A DNA stretch of 64,000 nucleotides from Ctenosaura bakeri. Taxonomy: Eukaryota; Chordata; Lepidosauria; Squamata; Iguanidae. A program made the position numbers and the translations under genes. Location of the stretch: assembly GCA_948474755.1 (NCBI GenBank), contig CAOLHI010003119.1:1-64000 (forward strand), read 5' to 3'. The notes under the pieces were generated by a model. The model ran no database searches, was not told where the DNA came from, and saw only the letters and a list, made by a program, of their open reading frames with translations. Positions 33,086 through 45,246 of this stretch are shown here, piece by piece; the stretch's first letter is position 1, and every line of letters begins with the position of its first letter.

Positions 33086-35040
33086 GGAATCCAAGGCCCA
33101 GTTCTTCTTTGGGAGCAAATCCCCTCCCTACTTCATGTAAGCCATCTCAAAAACTGAGTTCGAGAGAAGGATTCTGTGGAACAGGGTAGATGGGCATTTG
33201 TGATAAAGGAATACCTCAGTTAAAAAGGAGATGTGTTCCTGGGCACTAGTTCTTTAACAGAAAATTTGGTACCAGAGGTAGAAATAACAGGGAAAGGATA
33301 AGGAATGGGTTTCTGCATTACAAAAAAGAAAAGGAATTTGACATTTTTCAGCAAACATTTTATTCAAAATCAACAGTATGCACAGGTGAAATGAAACAAC
33401 CAAGTCAGGTAAGTCTTGCAGAAGTAAAGAAAAACATTCTGAACCTTCTAGAGACCATTTGAAAGATTCTTCTAGATTATATATAGAGAAGATTTTACTC
33501 TTTCACTTGCCTCTAGATTTATTATGATTTCCATTTGGGTGGCCAAACATTTAGATCTATGCTTTTTGTAACATTCTAGAGAGACCTGATTAGGCAGACT
33601 AATCTGCTTTCCTTCTTTGTCTCCATTTTGATGTGGACACATGCTCACATATTAAATACTAAATCAGTTCAAATCAGTTCAAATACAAAACCAGTTCAGT
33701 CAGTTCAATTCCTTCAAGCTCTTCAAACCATTCAATTCATTTCAGTTCTTCAAATCTTATTTTTTGGTTCCTTGATAAGCCAGTTAGTATTAATTGAAAA
33801 ATTAAAATTGAAATCTACCCTTTGCTCCAAGCTCAATGAAATTCCCCTATTAGTTAATCGTAATTAATTCTGATCCTTAATTTTTATGTAATAAATTTAT
33901 ATATAAATATTCAATGAAATATTAATTAACTTATAATTATAGTAACCAATACAATCTATGCGCTAAATAGTTTATTCTTAATTATTAATTAATTAAATGA
34001 GATGGAGGAGTTATATCGAGGAAACACCAGAGAAAGTAAAGAAAATAGAAAAAGTAGTTGGTTCTATTTCAGAAGAAGGAAAAAAGAAACAGCAAGGGAA
34101 ATACATAACAAAAATCCAGTAATTGGGGTCAGCTTTATTTCAGGTAGTTTCTTCAAAAAGTATGAAGAAGGAGAATTAGAAAGTCCAATTCATACTATAT
34201 ATGGTGTAAAAATCCATCAGTCAGTCAATCAACCAATCGATCAATCAGTTTCCATTGAAGGATATTTAAAGTTAAGTATTCTAATTAATTCAATTTCTTT
34301 AAAATAAATTTCAACTCCAATTATATTAATTTGTGTTCCTGTGGACTAAGTTGAAACAATCCATTGGTAAAGAGAAATCTTTATATTTCCGAAGAAACTC
34401 TTCCAACTTTGTAGTTATTTGCTCAACAGTCAGCATCAATTTAAAGACATAAATTAATTGATGTACTTAATTCTGTTAAGTCTTTATTAAATGTCTATTT
34501 ATTGTCTGTCGCTGGTCTTTATAAGTTTTTGCCCTAAGCCCAAAGTGAATTCCACAAAATTCCACAAAAAGTTTTATCCTCGCCATTCTTGTCACTCTGT
34601 CTGCCCAGTTGCCATCTTCTGTTTTCATCTTCAGGCTTCTTCCATTGTGGTGTTTTGCGACGTTTTGCAGCAGTTCCTTGCTTGGAACATTCCCAACATG
34701 GCTCTGATCAGAGAACAGCGAACAGTGAACCGGCATGAGGATTACAGCCTAAACAAGTTGTAGCTCTCCACAAGCTATAGGTATGCAGTTCTTTCTTAAT
34801 TTTAATCAGTTGTTATTAATAGTTATTAATTGATTGTTGATTAATTATAAGAGGTCCTTGAAAATAGAGTCCATCTAGTTTATCTTCTTATAGTGAGAAG
34901 GAAAAAAAAAAGGAAATCAATAAAGAAGCAGAAGGTTAACTTAGGTAGTCCATTCCTGCAAATTGTCATCATTACTGTTGAATTCTTTAATGGTTCCAGT
35001 CCTAGATGGAATTTTTTACATAAGTAGCTTTATTGAAGTT
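33086..35040. other. AT-rich intergenic stretch after gene 1
   Basis: It should contain the 3' untranslated region of gene 1. AATAAA occurs at 33890 within an AT-rich block, so it is weak evidence for the polyadenylation site. No other gene is seen; the short frames here are not supported by composition or similarity. Confidence 0.4.
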
Positions 35041-35049
35041 TCAAATTTA

Positions 35050-36310
35050 TTAAAAGTTGGTGGCGGCGCTTGTGCCGATCTGTTGGCGATAACGGCGTGG
35101 TCATGGTAGGCTCTTTGTTCCTCACGCTCTGATTTCCATTCACTCTTGCTGGGAGTTCCCAACCGGAGCTAGGAGATTGAAATTGGACCCCCTTCGAACG
35201 CCCTCTAAGCCCCCTTTACTGGGGGGGGGCACAATGACCGGGATAGATAATTCAAGCTGGTTGATCCATGCTGGGCGGCAACTTAGAGTGGGGCGATCAC
35301 TCCAGGCTGTCATTCACGACTGCCGTGCGACCGGAAGTCCCCTTTTCCTGTTCTGATCTGTGAAGGACATCCCCCCTCCCTCCTCTGCTCACAAAGCTTT
35401 CCAGCAGACACTTGAGGTCCCTCTTCCACACCTCATCTTCAGTCAGATCACATTCTTCAGGTTTCACTATCTTGTCCTCATTCTAAGGCATTTCCCTGTT
35501 TTTCTCTCCCTAGCATAACTGGCAGATCTGCCATGAGAGAGAAGGAGAAGAGTGCACTGAATTCTGCTGTGCTCTTTGAAGATTTCTTCAGTGTTTTTCA
35601 CTGGCCGTCACCTGTATAGATTTTGAGAAATTTTTCGAGTACAGAGAACTGCATCTGTGGTGATTTGCTTTTTTGGAGGAATAACACTCTTAAGACATAT
35701 TTGCAGCTGGGCTTTTCATCTCTTTTCAAAAAGATAAGTTCAGGAGGGCATGGCTGACAATCCAACATAGCAGACAGATAGAGACTGAGCCAGTCAAAGC
35801 CTCACAATTTTCTAAAGCTGAAATGGAACATAATGCAGGAAAAAATTTAGAACAGAAGTTTCAGATACTTGGGACTATGAGAACTGTGGATCACTCCATA
35901 ATGGGCTTTCAACCTTTGGCAAAAGAACTCAAATACCCAGTAGAAGGTGAGAATGGTACACTGGATTCCAACTGCTGATCTGTTTTTTTGGGAATTATTT
36001 AAAAAAAAAAATTGTTAAAAAAAACAAGAAAGAACTTCGTTAAGTACTTCCAGAAAGATTGGTCCTCAGTGCTGGAACCTGGAGATGCAAAAAAGCATTT
36101 TCTCCAAAAAAGCACTTTACATGATGACAGAATACTGCACTTAGAGTAAATGAAAGGTTTTTTTTTTTTAATAACAAGATCAAAGATCTTGAAAATAGGA
36201 GGAAGTGTCTTAATGTTTGGTTTTGGGGAGTTCCGAGAGAACCTACTGATCTAAAGAAACACATTTTGACATGTACCAGGACAGAAGACAGAGATGCTAT
36301 TTTAAAGATA
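35050..36310 (+). mobile_element. L1-like LINE, 5' part (GC-rich leader and ORF1 remnant)
   Basis: A C+G-rich stretch (35060-35400) stands out from the AT-rich DNA before it. Near 36180 the frame reads DLENRRKCLNVWFWGVPREP, resembling the conserved ORF1 block of L1. No reverse transcriptase is present. The left limit is uncertain. Confidence 0.45.
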
Positions 36311-36312
36311 TG

Positions 36313-36372
36313 ATAGCTTTGCCTTAGGACTGCCATAAGCAAAAATGACTTGAAGGCCCACAGCAACAAACC
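36313..36372 (+). repeat. Sauria-type SINE tail fragment
   Basis: TTGCCTTAGGACTGCCATAA and TGACTTGAAGGCCCACAGCA form an isolated SINE tail directly after the L1-like segment. It may be a separate 5'-truncated copy. Confidence 0.55.
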
Positions 36373-36465
36373 CAACTGTGTCATGTTCATGCAGTCACTG
36401 AGAAATAAGACTAAACTCTGTGTGTGCATGCATGTGTGCGCGTGCGTGTGCGTGTGTGGCAGGAG

Positions 36466-36639
36466 TGCCAGCGTGGTGTAGTGGTTTGAGATTTGCACTA
36501 GGACATTGGGAGACCAGAGTTCAAATTCCCACTGAGTCACCAGTGGGTGACCTTAGGCAAGTCACAACCTTTCAGTCTCAAGGGAAAGCAAAAGCAAACC
36601 CCCTCTGAACAAATTTTGCCAAGAAAACCCCTTGATAGG
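36466..36639 (+). repeat. Sauria-type SINE, split by a hAT-like element
   Basis: The head GCGTGGTGTAGTGGTTTGAG and body CTGAACAAATTTTGCCAAGA are present. The copy is interrupted at TTGATAGG; a short piece of tail (GGGTCGCCATAAATCAG) follows at 36911. Confidence 0.75.
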
Positions 36640-36904
36640 CAGAGGCGTATCTAAGGTGGGGAAACTGGGGCATGTGCCCTGGGCACCAATGCCTGGAGGC
36701 ACCCTCCTACCTGCCCCCCAACATCTGCCCATTGCCCCTTCCATGCTCACCACCCCCCTCCATTTGCTGCCCCCCCGTGCCTGCTCCCACCGCCCCCACC
36801 AGAGTCCTTCCTGGCCAGGTGTGGAGACGGCGGCGGCACAGCAGCACCTAGGGGTGCGAATTCCATACTTGCCTTAGGTGTTGCTGAGCTTAGATACGTC
36901 ACTG
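36640..36904. mobile_element. Short non-autonomous hAT-like element
   Basis: The ends are inverted: CAGAGGCGTATCTAAG at the left and CTTAGATACGTCACTG at the right. The flanks TTGATAGG (36632-36639) and ATGATAGG (36905-36912) are an 8-base target duplication with one change, the size typical of hAT elements. The 265-base interior is rich in C and has no coding region. Confidence 0.82.
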
Positions 36905-36940
36905 ATGATAGGGTCGCCATAAATCAGGTATATGGGAGGA

Positions 36941-37860
36941 TGTCTCTGTCCCCTAAATTATGTGTCCATTAGGGTTCAGGGGTTTCATCCTGCTGATATG
37001 CCTATGTTGTTACTCCAGTTATGTTATGTCTGGTGAGAGCACTAGATATCATTTTGATATCAAACAATTTGGCCTTTACTTGACCTTTCTCTGCCACCCC
37101 ACTCCACGTGTTTGCAGAGGTCCACCGGACAAGCATGTAAGGGCACAGCTGTTAATGGTTGTACATTCCAAAATCTTATTCAGGCTGGCAACTTAAGCCT
37201 CTCTGTTGCTTTAGGGAAAAGCCTCCCTGCAAACTGCCTCTGCTCAGCGCGTATCTACACAAAGCCGCACGGCTAAGAGCTGAGCCATTCCTTTATGTCG
37301 GGCCATCAGCGTACTGGCCAAACTATTGTCATCCAGCGTTAAGCTCATCAAGCAAACTTAACTTTTTCCAACTCCTTTGTCCCGCTCCAAAATCCCTTTG
37401 TTCTCACCAAGCATGGCATATCCTGTAGGCATGATCCACCCTATAAAAAGTCCCCACTTTCAGGACTTCCTTGGACTACTTTGGACTTCCATCCCTCCTT
37501 GCTGCCAGTTGTCTAAGGAAACTCCCCTCAGCAAACCATGCTGAGCTTTCTCTCCCGGAACCCCGCTTCTCTCCAAGACTACGAGACTGGGTGTCATATT
37601 ACCCGCTCCCTTGAAACCCTCCATTTCTATTTCTAAGTTACTATTTGTCGTGTCTTTTGTGTTGCTTTTTCTTAATAAAAATCATTATTTGTTACTTTAA
37701 CGCTTGTCTAACTGCTCTCTGACCTGACGCTGTATACATTGGGTAAAAGATCTCAGCTAAAGTTACCCTGCCTCTTGTTTAGTTGAGAGAGTGCTCTAGT
37801 TTAATTCCCCCAATTGTGTTTTCATTTGGTAATTTGGGTGCCCCTCCCGGGACCCCCAAC
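36941..37860 (+). repeat. Possible solo LTR of an endogenous retrovirus
   Basis: The segment opens with TGTC, has CTATAAAAAG at 37441 and a polyadenylation signal AATAAAA at about 37674. Near the end, after TTTTCA, TGGGTGCCCCTCCCGGGA resembles a retroviral primer-binding site. No coding region follows. Limits are approximate and no target duplication was seen. Confidence 0.42.
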
Positions 37861-38844
37861 ATACAGGGTAACAATGTTAAATGTCATTGGGATTGTCAGG
37901 TCAAATAATGGACAGGCCTCCTATACCTTTAATTGTAAAAGAAGGTATTAAGTAATGCTTCCTGAAATTCCTTCTTTTGCACAACTGTTAAAGGTACAAG
38001 AGCCCCAGGTAACTCTTGCCTGTTGTCTCTGAGGCCACCAGTCCCTCTGGGGCAATGTGGAACAGATTAAAAACATTTAAAACTAGACTTCTTTATGACA
38101 AAATAGACAAAACAGCCAAGGCAACTACCCTTGCTTCAGTGAAACGACACAGTTTTAGCATCTTGCTGGAAACTCAGAAACAATGGAGCTAGTCTGACTT
38201 CTCTTGAGAGGGACTTCTAGAGTCGGGGTGCTGCAACTGAGGAGACCCTATCATGTGGACCTACCAGCCCGGCCTCATAAGGTGGTGGGAGATGCAAAGA
38301 AGCTCCATGGAACAGCTGAAATTTGGGGCAAGCTCATAGGGGAAGAATCGATCTTTCAAATATCCTTGCCTAACCTGATTAGAGCTAAAGTTAGATACCA
38401 ATTCAACTGTCCTAGGGGATCCTGGGATCTATAATTTGGTGAAGTATCTTTTGAATTCTATCTTCTAGAGCTTTATGGTACACCTTGGAAGTACACCATT
38501 AGAGCAATCTAAGTAGCAGTGAATTGCAAGTCTGCCTCCAGACTACATATTCCAGATTCCATAGATTTGGAACCATGAGGCAGTTAACGTGGGATAAAAG
38601 CACTGCCAATTTTAATATAAACATAGTTTCAATCTCACAGAGTACTCTCTCCAGCAGCCCCTTGGTGGGAACGGCCTCTTGTGAGGTTGAGCATGGATTG
38701 ATTTTACAAGAAACCTCCTATCCTTTTTGTTTTTTGGTCTCTGGAGGCACCAGCAAAAACAAAGCAAAGTGGTGTGAAGGAGCCCCAGTATACTTTTTGC
38801 AACTTTAGAGGTACTTCCAAGGAACACCAGGTGCTGTAGGGTGT
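37861..38844. other. No gene or repeat recognised
   Basis: Ordinary-composition intergenic DNA between the possible LTR and the Tigger-like element. Frames are short and show no family motif. Confidence 0.4.
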
Positions 38845-39226
38845 GCAGCCCTCCACATTTGCGGGTTTCACTTTTGTGGATTTGATTATTCATGGATAAT
38901 TTGCTGTCACCTCTGCTGCCTCCCTATGCCCTTTTTAATAGGGACTGTAAGCCTCATGAGACTGAGAAACTGCAAAGGAGGCTTGTAAGTCCTTCTTAAA
39001 ACTGGTGTGGGGCAGCAGTGGGAGTGGCAGTGAGTCCCACCAAGTCCCCCCTTCTGCCTTGTGAAGGAACCCTGATGTCTCAAAGGAATCCACGGTGGGT
39101 AGAATATGGTGATCCTACTTTTTTTTGTGTTAAATATGGTTTGGGAGGGCCTAGAGTTATTCACGGTTTTTCCACTTTCACGGGGGTCCTGTGCCCCTAA
39201 CCCTAGTGAATGTGGAGGGATGACTG
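38845..39226. mobile_element. Pogo/Tigger-like non-autonomous element
   Basis: GCAGCCCTCCACATTTGCGG at the left and GTGAATGTGGAGGGATGACT at the right are inverted ends of the same family, followed by a TA. Intergenic, between the class I genes. Confidence 0.6.
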
Positions 39227-39230
39227 TATT

Positions 39231-39335
39231 TTAGAGGCAGGAACTGGCAAAACCACCTCTGCATATTCCTTGCTTTAGAAAACCCTATGAGATTCATGGG
39301 GTCGTCACGTAAGTTGACAGGCAGCTTGTAGGAAC
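39231..39335 (+). repeat. SINE body/tail fragment
   Basis: CAAAACCACCTCTGCATATT, AAAACCCTATGAGATTCATG and AAGTTGACAGGCAGCTTG match the body and tail shared by the 5S-type SINEs. The head is missing. Confidence 0.6.
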
Positions 39336-39569
39336 ACACATGTGCATGTACTAGGATTAACATAATGCTTACGTGTATCTGGTTTGGCTTTATTCCACAA
39401 AAGACTATGCTTTCGTGAATGTGTTATTATTTAAATAGATCTTGGAGAAGTGAATTTGGACTGCAGCTCCCAGAACCCCCCAGCCAGCATAGTGTGGAAT
39501 ATCTGGGGCAATTTCGTTTCTTCTGCCTTGATCAACTGGTTTGCAAGAGACATAATCAGGAGACACCAT

Positions 39570-39741
39570 GGCCATTTCTGCACTAGCCTGTTATAGCGTG
39601 ATGATTCCACTTTCAATCTCCTCTGGAATCCTGGGGTTTGCAGTTTGCCAGCCGACCCCTCCCGAAACTGCAAACCCCAGGATTCCAGAGGATGTTGAAA
39701 GTGGAATCATCGTGCTGTAACAGGCTAGTGCGGAAATGGCT
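39570..39741. repeat. Palindromic MITE-like element, copy 8
   Basis: Arms GGCCATTTCTGCACTAGCCT and GGCTAGTGCGGAAATGGC are almost perfect complements around the short centre CCAGCCGACC. This is the compact form without the AGAGCTCT centre. Confidence 0.75.
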
Positions 39742-40264
39742 CGTGACACAATTGTTATTATTGGCAAATGTACTTCCTTTTTGGCGGGTGCGGTTTAGAC
39801 AGCTATAGTTGATGGACCTTCTTTTCTTCCCTCCCTGCTTGTCTTTACAGGGATTTCTCTGCACATTAAAAAATAGGATTGTCTTTCAACAGTAAAGCTT
39901 GAAGGTACCCCTCATCTCCTCCCTCCACAGGCAGTTCTAGAGTTTGGGAAAGCTCCTTTTTTGGAGTAGAGGGACTGTGCTGGCTTCGGCATTCTGTGAG
40001 TCGTATTTCAAAAAAGGAACTTCTTTAAACTTTGAGAACATGTAGCCACTAACATAATTAAGACCGATATGTTGATTCCAATCTTTGTTCACAACAAGAG
40101 GGCTTTCAGCCCCCTCCATCCTAGTCTAGGGGGAACTAGAGCCCCTACCCCGGCTTTTCCTTCTTCCCGGGTACATTCCCTGCAGAACATTGAGAAGATT
40201 AAAGCCATTTAAGGCTTTTCCCTCTTTTTTTGGTCTGGAGCGTGTGTGTCATTTACCAACCAGA

Positions 40265-40432
40265 GGCCCTTTCCGCACTAGCCTGTTATAGCGCTATGAT
40301 TCCACTTTCAACATCCTATGGAATCCTGGGGTTTGCAGTTTAGGGAGGGGCCTAAACTGCCAAAAGCCCAGGATTCCATAGGATGTTGAAAGTGGAATCA
40401 TCGCGCTATAACACTCGAGTGCGGAAATGGCC
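40265..40432. repeat. Palindromic MITE-like element, copy 9, upstream of gene 2
   Basis: Arms GGCCCTTTCCGCACTAGCCT-like and GAGTGCGGAAATGGCCC enclose TCAACATCCTATGGAATCCT and its complement. It sits about 90 bases before the first kappa-B-like site of gene 2 and leaves that promoter intact. Confidence 0.72.
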
Positions 40433-40522
40433 CTGGTGGTGGAAACCCTCCCGAAAGATTTAAAGAGATACTTCAGGGTGCTCTCGCATTTCTAACTCAA
40501 CTGCCCCCCCCCCCGCCCCGGA

Positions 40523-40657
40523 GGGGATTCCCGGACAGGCTCCCCGCTCACAAACTTCCTTCTCTGCCTGGGGATTCCCCATCTCCCCAGCAGCAGATGA
40601 CGAAACCCGACTCCTTCCTGTTTTCCTATTGGTGGGATATTTTCGCCCCCGACCAAT
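40523..40657 (+). promoter_or_regulatory. Gene 2 promoter: two kappa-B-like sites, SXY-like module, CCAAT box
   Basis: GGGGATTCCC occurs at 40523-40532 and GGGGATTCCCC at 40570-40580. The second is the palindromic kappa-B sequence of mammalian class I enhancer A. Then come GCAGATGACGA (TGACGA 40598-40603), ATTGG 40628-40632 with a 24-base gap, and CCAAT 40653-40657. The order kappa-B, X, Y, start codon is that of classical class I promoters. No interferon response element was recognised. Confidence 0.72.
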
Positions 40658-40791
40658 CCTGGGCCGTGATTCCAGATTCCTCTCCGGCTGGAGCACCCTC
40701 GGCGCTGAGGTTGGAGAGAGGAGATGGCGGGTGTGTGGCGTAGCGGTTGAAGCTGAGGCTGAGGCGAGGGGAAGCGAGGCTTGGGGGCGAG

Positions 40792-40858
40792 ATGGGGCCG
40801 CCTGGGGGTCCCCTCTTGCTCCTGAGGGTGGCGGCCTCCCTGCTGGGGAGCGGCCTCG
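40792..40858 (+). CDS. Gene 2 exon 1, signal peptide
   Basis: The exon encodes MGPPGGPLLLLRVAASLLG and the following residues, a hydrophobic leader with one internal arginine. It is 67 bases and ends at GTGAGT, exactly as in gene 1. The 40 bases after the donor also align with gene 1, so the duplication included promoter, exon 1 and intron start. Confidence 0.9.
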
Positions 40859-43800
40859 GTGAGTAGAGCTGGGGGGCGCCCTTCAGAATTGGCTCGGGGG
40901 CCCCCCTTGAAGCTTGGAAACAGGCACGGCTGCCATTTTGTGGAATGCGGAGGCACCACGAAGGTACCCGACGCCTCCCCGCTAACCCCGCCCTTGGGAG
41001 ACCGAGGAGAGCCTCGAGGTGCTTTCTTTTCCTCTTTGGCCGTTTCCGCAGTGGACTGTTATAGCGCTATTGTTCCACTTCCAACATCCTATGGAATCCT
41101 GGGCCATTTCCACACTACACTCTTATAGCGCGATTATTCCACTTTCAACATCCTGTGGAATCCTGGGGCTTGCAGTTCAGGGAGGCGGGCTAGAGAGCTC
41201 TTTGGCCACAGGAAACTACAGGTCCCAGAATTCCACAGGAGGTAGAAAATGGGATAGTTGCACTGTAACAGTGCTATTGTTATTATACATAAAAAGACGA
41301 ATCCAAAGTATAAAACACCAGATAGGTGATATTTTATACCTCGAGTGTGATGTTTGTATTGATGGTCATTTTGTGTTTAATCTTTTTTTCCCCTTGTATA
41401 TCTTTCGCACGAGACTGTTATAGCGTTATGATTCCACTTGCAACATCCTATGGAATCCTTGGGTTTGCAGTTTTGGGCTGGATGGCCCCTCCCGAAATGG
41501 CAAACCCCAGGATTCCAGAGGATGTTGAAAGTGGAATCATCGCTCTATAACAGGCTAGTGCAGAAATGGCCTGTGTTCAGTTTTTACTTCCAAAAAGGGA
41601 GCTTTTGACCTCTCACACCATATAAGGATTGAATTGCAGGGGTAGTTTAACCTTGTTCCTTGCTTAAATATTACAGTCCATTAAAGCAGAGCTTTCCAAA
41701 ATTTTCATGTTGGTGACTTACCAACATGTGCATCATTTCGTGACACAGTAATTCATTTTTTTTACTATCAAACCAGAGGTTAAACTAACCTGTTATAAGA
41801 GATACAGACACATAATTGCAATAGCATTTATTTCTATACCGCTTATCAACTGTTATCTAAGCGGTTTACAATGTGTTTTAGCTAATTGCCCCCAACAAGC
41901 TGTGTACTCATTTTACTGATCTGCAGAAGGATGGAAGGCTGAGTCAACCTTGGAGCCCGACAGGGTCGAACTCCAAAACCTTGTGGTTGCAGTACTAGCA
42001 TTTAACAATTTACGTACGTAAATTTGTAGTAACAAAATGTATGGGGACACAATATATCTCATGAAAATCTTTAATATATTTTTTAAAATATATGAGTTGT
42101 ACATAATAACATACATTTCCAAGATTGTAGGCGACACGCCTACACACTTCAGGCAACACACTAATGTGTCATGGCACACGGTTTGGAAAGCCCTGCACTA
42201 GAGGCTGCATGTGGTTGACTGTCACATTTTAGGACTGTAGCTTTTGTGGGATAATCTCTCTTTGGGGGAAGATGGTGCTGGAAACACCATCTAGAATACA
42301 GTAAATAGGAGGATGCAGGGTATAATTCAGGTTTCCTTACTGTCACCTCCCCCCGCCCCCCGAAATCCATCAGATGTCAGGTAAAGGAAAGCTAATACTA
42401 CTTTTTTCCTGCTTTTTAAAACAACACTGTCAGGTTTTGTTTTAGGGTATGTACATTGGGCTGGGCATGATGTTACACTGTAAATAATAAAATAAATCTT
42501 CACATTTGAAGATAAAAACTGAAATGGTGTTCTTCACAATAAAGACTATTTGGATAAAGCAACAATGCTGTTTGAATGAAACTTGTAGTTTTGCCAATTT
42601 TTATTCACATACAGAATCTCCCACTTGAGGCAGTCCCTCATTCTGCCACATGGCAGGAGCGCTTTGAAATGGCTAAGACGGTTGGAAATAGCTGGTCTGG
42701 TCTTCCTTACCTTGGCCGCATGCAACCCATTTTGGGATTCTTTCAGTTCCTAGTTGCCACAGATGTGAATATTTCTATGTTTTTGACCAAATGAAATAAA
42801 AGAAATTTTTCTAACAGGGCTTATTTTTTGAACGGAGGAAAGCTCTCCTATACACCCAGGTTTCAGGCTCCCTCTTGCCATCTTTTAATCTTTATTGAAA
42901 GGAAGCTGAACTAAAGTGTGTGACTGTGGCTTTCTTTGTTTGCTGTACACTTTCAGGTAGAGTGTTCAGTAAAAAGTCTGTGGCTTAAGACTCTTCCTAC
43001 TCAAAGCATTAAACTCTTTTCAGTATGGTTCTGGGTACTTTTTAGCTAAGTATTGTGATTGCTTCTGAGAGCCACTGGTGTCAGCCCAGCCTTCTGGAAT
43101 GAGTGCTTGTAGCTACTTGAACACATAATTCCCACAGTTCTGACAACTACAGTTCACCCTTTCCCCAAGATCTCACCCCAGATGTTGGCCCCAGATCAGT
43201 GTGTCACTCTAATACCAGAGGCTTTAGTTGCTCTGGTTCTGGACTGTTGGAGTGAAAAACAGGTGTCAAAAATAATGTCATGTTGTTAGTTGCCTGTGGT
43301 TTTTGGCTGCTGGAATGAAAAACATGTTAGGAAGAATGTCATACTGTCATGTATCTAGATGTGTCAGTGATATGGGTCTTAATAAGGCTGCAGACAGCTA
43401 CTCTTTTGCTGAGAGTGGAATGAGGTGTTATAGCACTGTGCTTTCCCATTGTTTGATAGTGCTGTTGTTCTGCCACTGACATTTCTGACAAATTGTGGAT
43501 TCTCTGGCTGAATTTTGGGTATTGTGGTGTCTGAACTGGGAACTCTGGCTTGTTTGGAAGATTTCTATGTTTGCATGCTCCCATCAGCCATTTTGTCCCT
43601 GTTCACTATCAGTTAAAGACTTTCAGCAGGTATAATGGATTTTCTGATTATATGAATTGTACTTCTTTCTGGTCTCTGTCAACTCCCAAGTAGGAGTTCC
43701 ATGTCTGTGCAGAATGATATTTGATACCTTCTAGAGTATTTTTATTTATATATTTTATATACTTGATACCTTATAGAGTAGTTAGCAGGCCTGTCCATAG

Positions 43801-45159
43801 CTTTCTAGATGTACCCACAACGAGGCATGCCCCATATGCCCCCATCTTTCTCTTTAGAGAACCACAGCAGTTGCATTATCAGAAATGAGTTTTCTAAAAG
43901 TATTCCTTCATAAGCTACACCTTCAAGCAACCAAATATACATGGACTTCATCTGATGGCCAATATAGAAATCAAAGAGACTATATAATTGGAAGCAGAAG
44001 ATGAAGAAGCTCCATTCTGTCTGTGAGAACAAGAGCAGGAGTGGATTATGGCACAGACCGTGAACTGCTAATATCAAAAATTAGAGTAAAGTTTAAAAAA
44101 GGAACACTAAACCTATTAATGAGATCATTTTCAGTAATATTTGGAAAGATACTATGTGAAGACCGGGTTGTTAGAATGATCAGGTCTGCAACAGTCTCAG
44201 CTAATTAGTAACAGTAGTTGCCTAAGCTATGATCATTTTTTTACTATAAAAATTGTTATAGCTTCTTTGTCCTTGTCAACAGTCATGCATCTGCTGTTGG
44301 GAGGTTCAGGAACTTTACAGATGAACTCCTAAACCGTCACTGTGGCAGGGTTGCCTCTGGGTGCTTTCAGCTAAAATCCTTGCTAAAATACATTCTAAAG
44401 ACTGCTGTTTTGAGGAGTGAGTCCTCACCCTGAAACAGCAAGAAAACCACTCCCAAACAGCCCAAAAGACAACCTTATTTCTAATTTCCCCAATTAGCAA
44501 CTGTGAGAGGATGATGAAGCCCTTTGGACTTCAGAGTGTGCTCACCTCTGTCCTACAAGGGCCTCCATTTTGTCTGTACTTGAGTCTGATTTGCTTGGAG
44601 ATCCCTGATTATACATGTGATACATAGGTATGTTAGGCTTTTCTTAGAGTTTTTTTGTTTGTTTGTTTTTGGACTCAATGTGTTTGTGGATGGATTTTCT
44701 GTGGTTTTTAATTTTTTTCCCCTAATGCAGTTACTTTCATCTTTGGTAAATCTCGCCCCACTTAATCTGGTTTTTCTGTTTGTACATGTCAGTAGGAGAG
44801 CCTAGTTGTAAATCCAACACCTTTATTTTATTCTTGTTGAAATCTTCAGCCTTTTAGTGCTTGGGCTTCTGGAGAATGTAGGATGCAGTAATTTTTTCCT
44901 GGTTGTCAGTCAGCCTCAAAGATGTCCTGTAAGATCTGGGTTCTTTCCAGGCTCAGAATGTACAAAGTAAAGTAGTGGTAGTGATGCTAACTTGCAGGAC
45001 ATTTATCTGCTTAATAAGCCTAAATTAGACTGGTAAGCCACTGGCAACTTTTTGACATTCACTCTCCATATGTTGTGGCTGGCTGGAGAAATTGGGCTCA
45101 ATTGCTGAGTATGGAAGATCAAAACATGGCCTTTCCTTCCTGGCATTGTGTAGGAAATC

Positions 45160-45246
<87 letters not shown>

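Noticed and set aside
36040..36540. Minus-strand frame of 166 codons
   Set aside because: It crosses an L1-like remnant, a (GT)-rich run and a SINE head, so it is chance.
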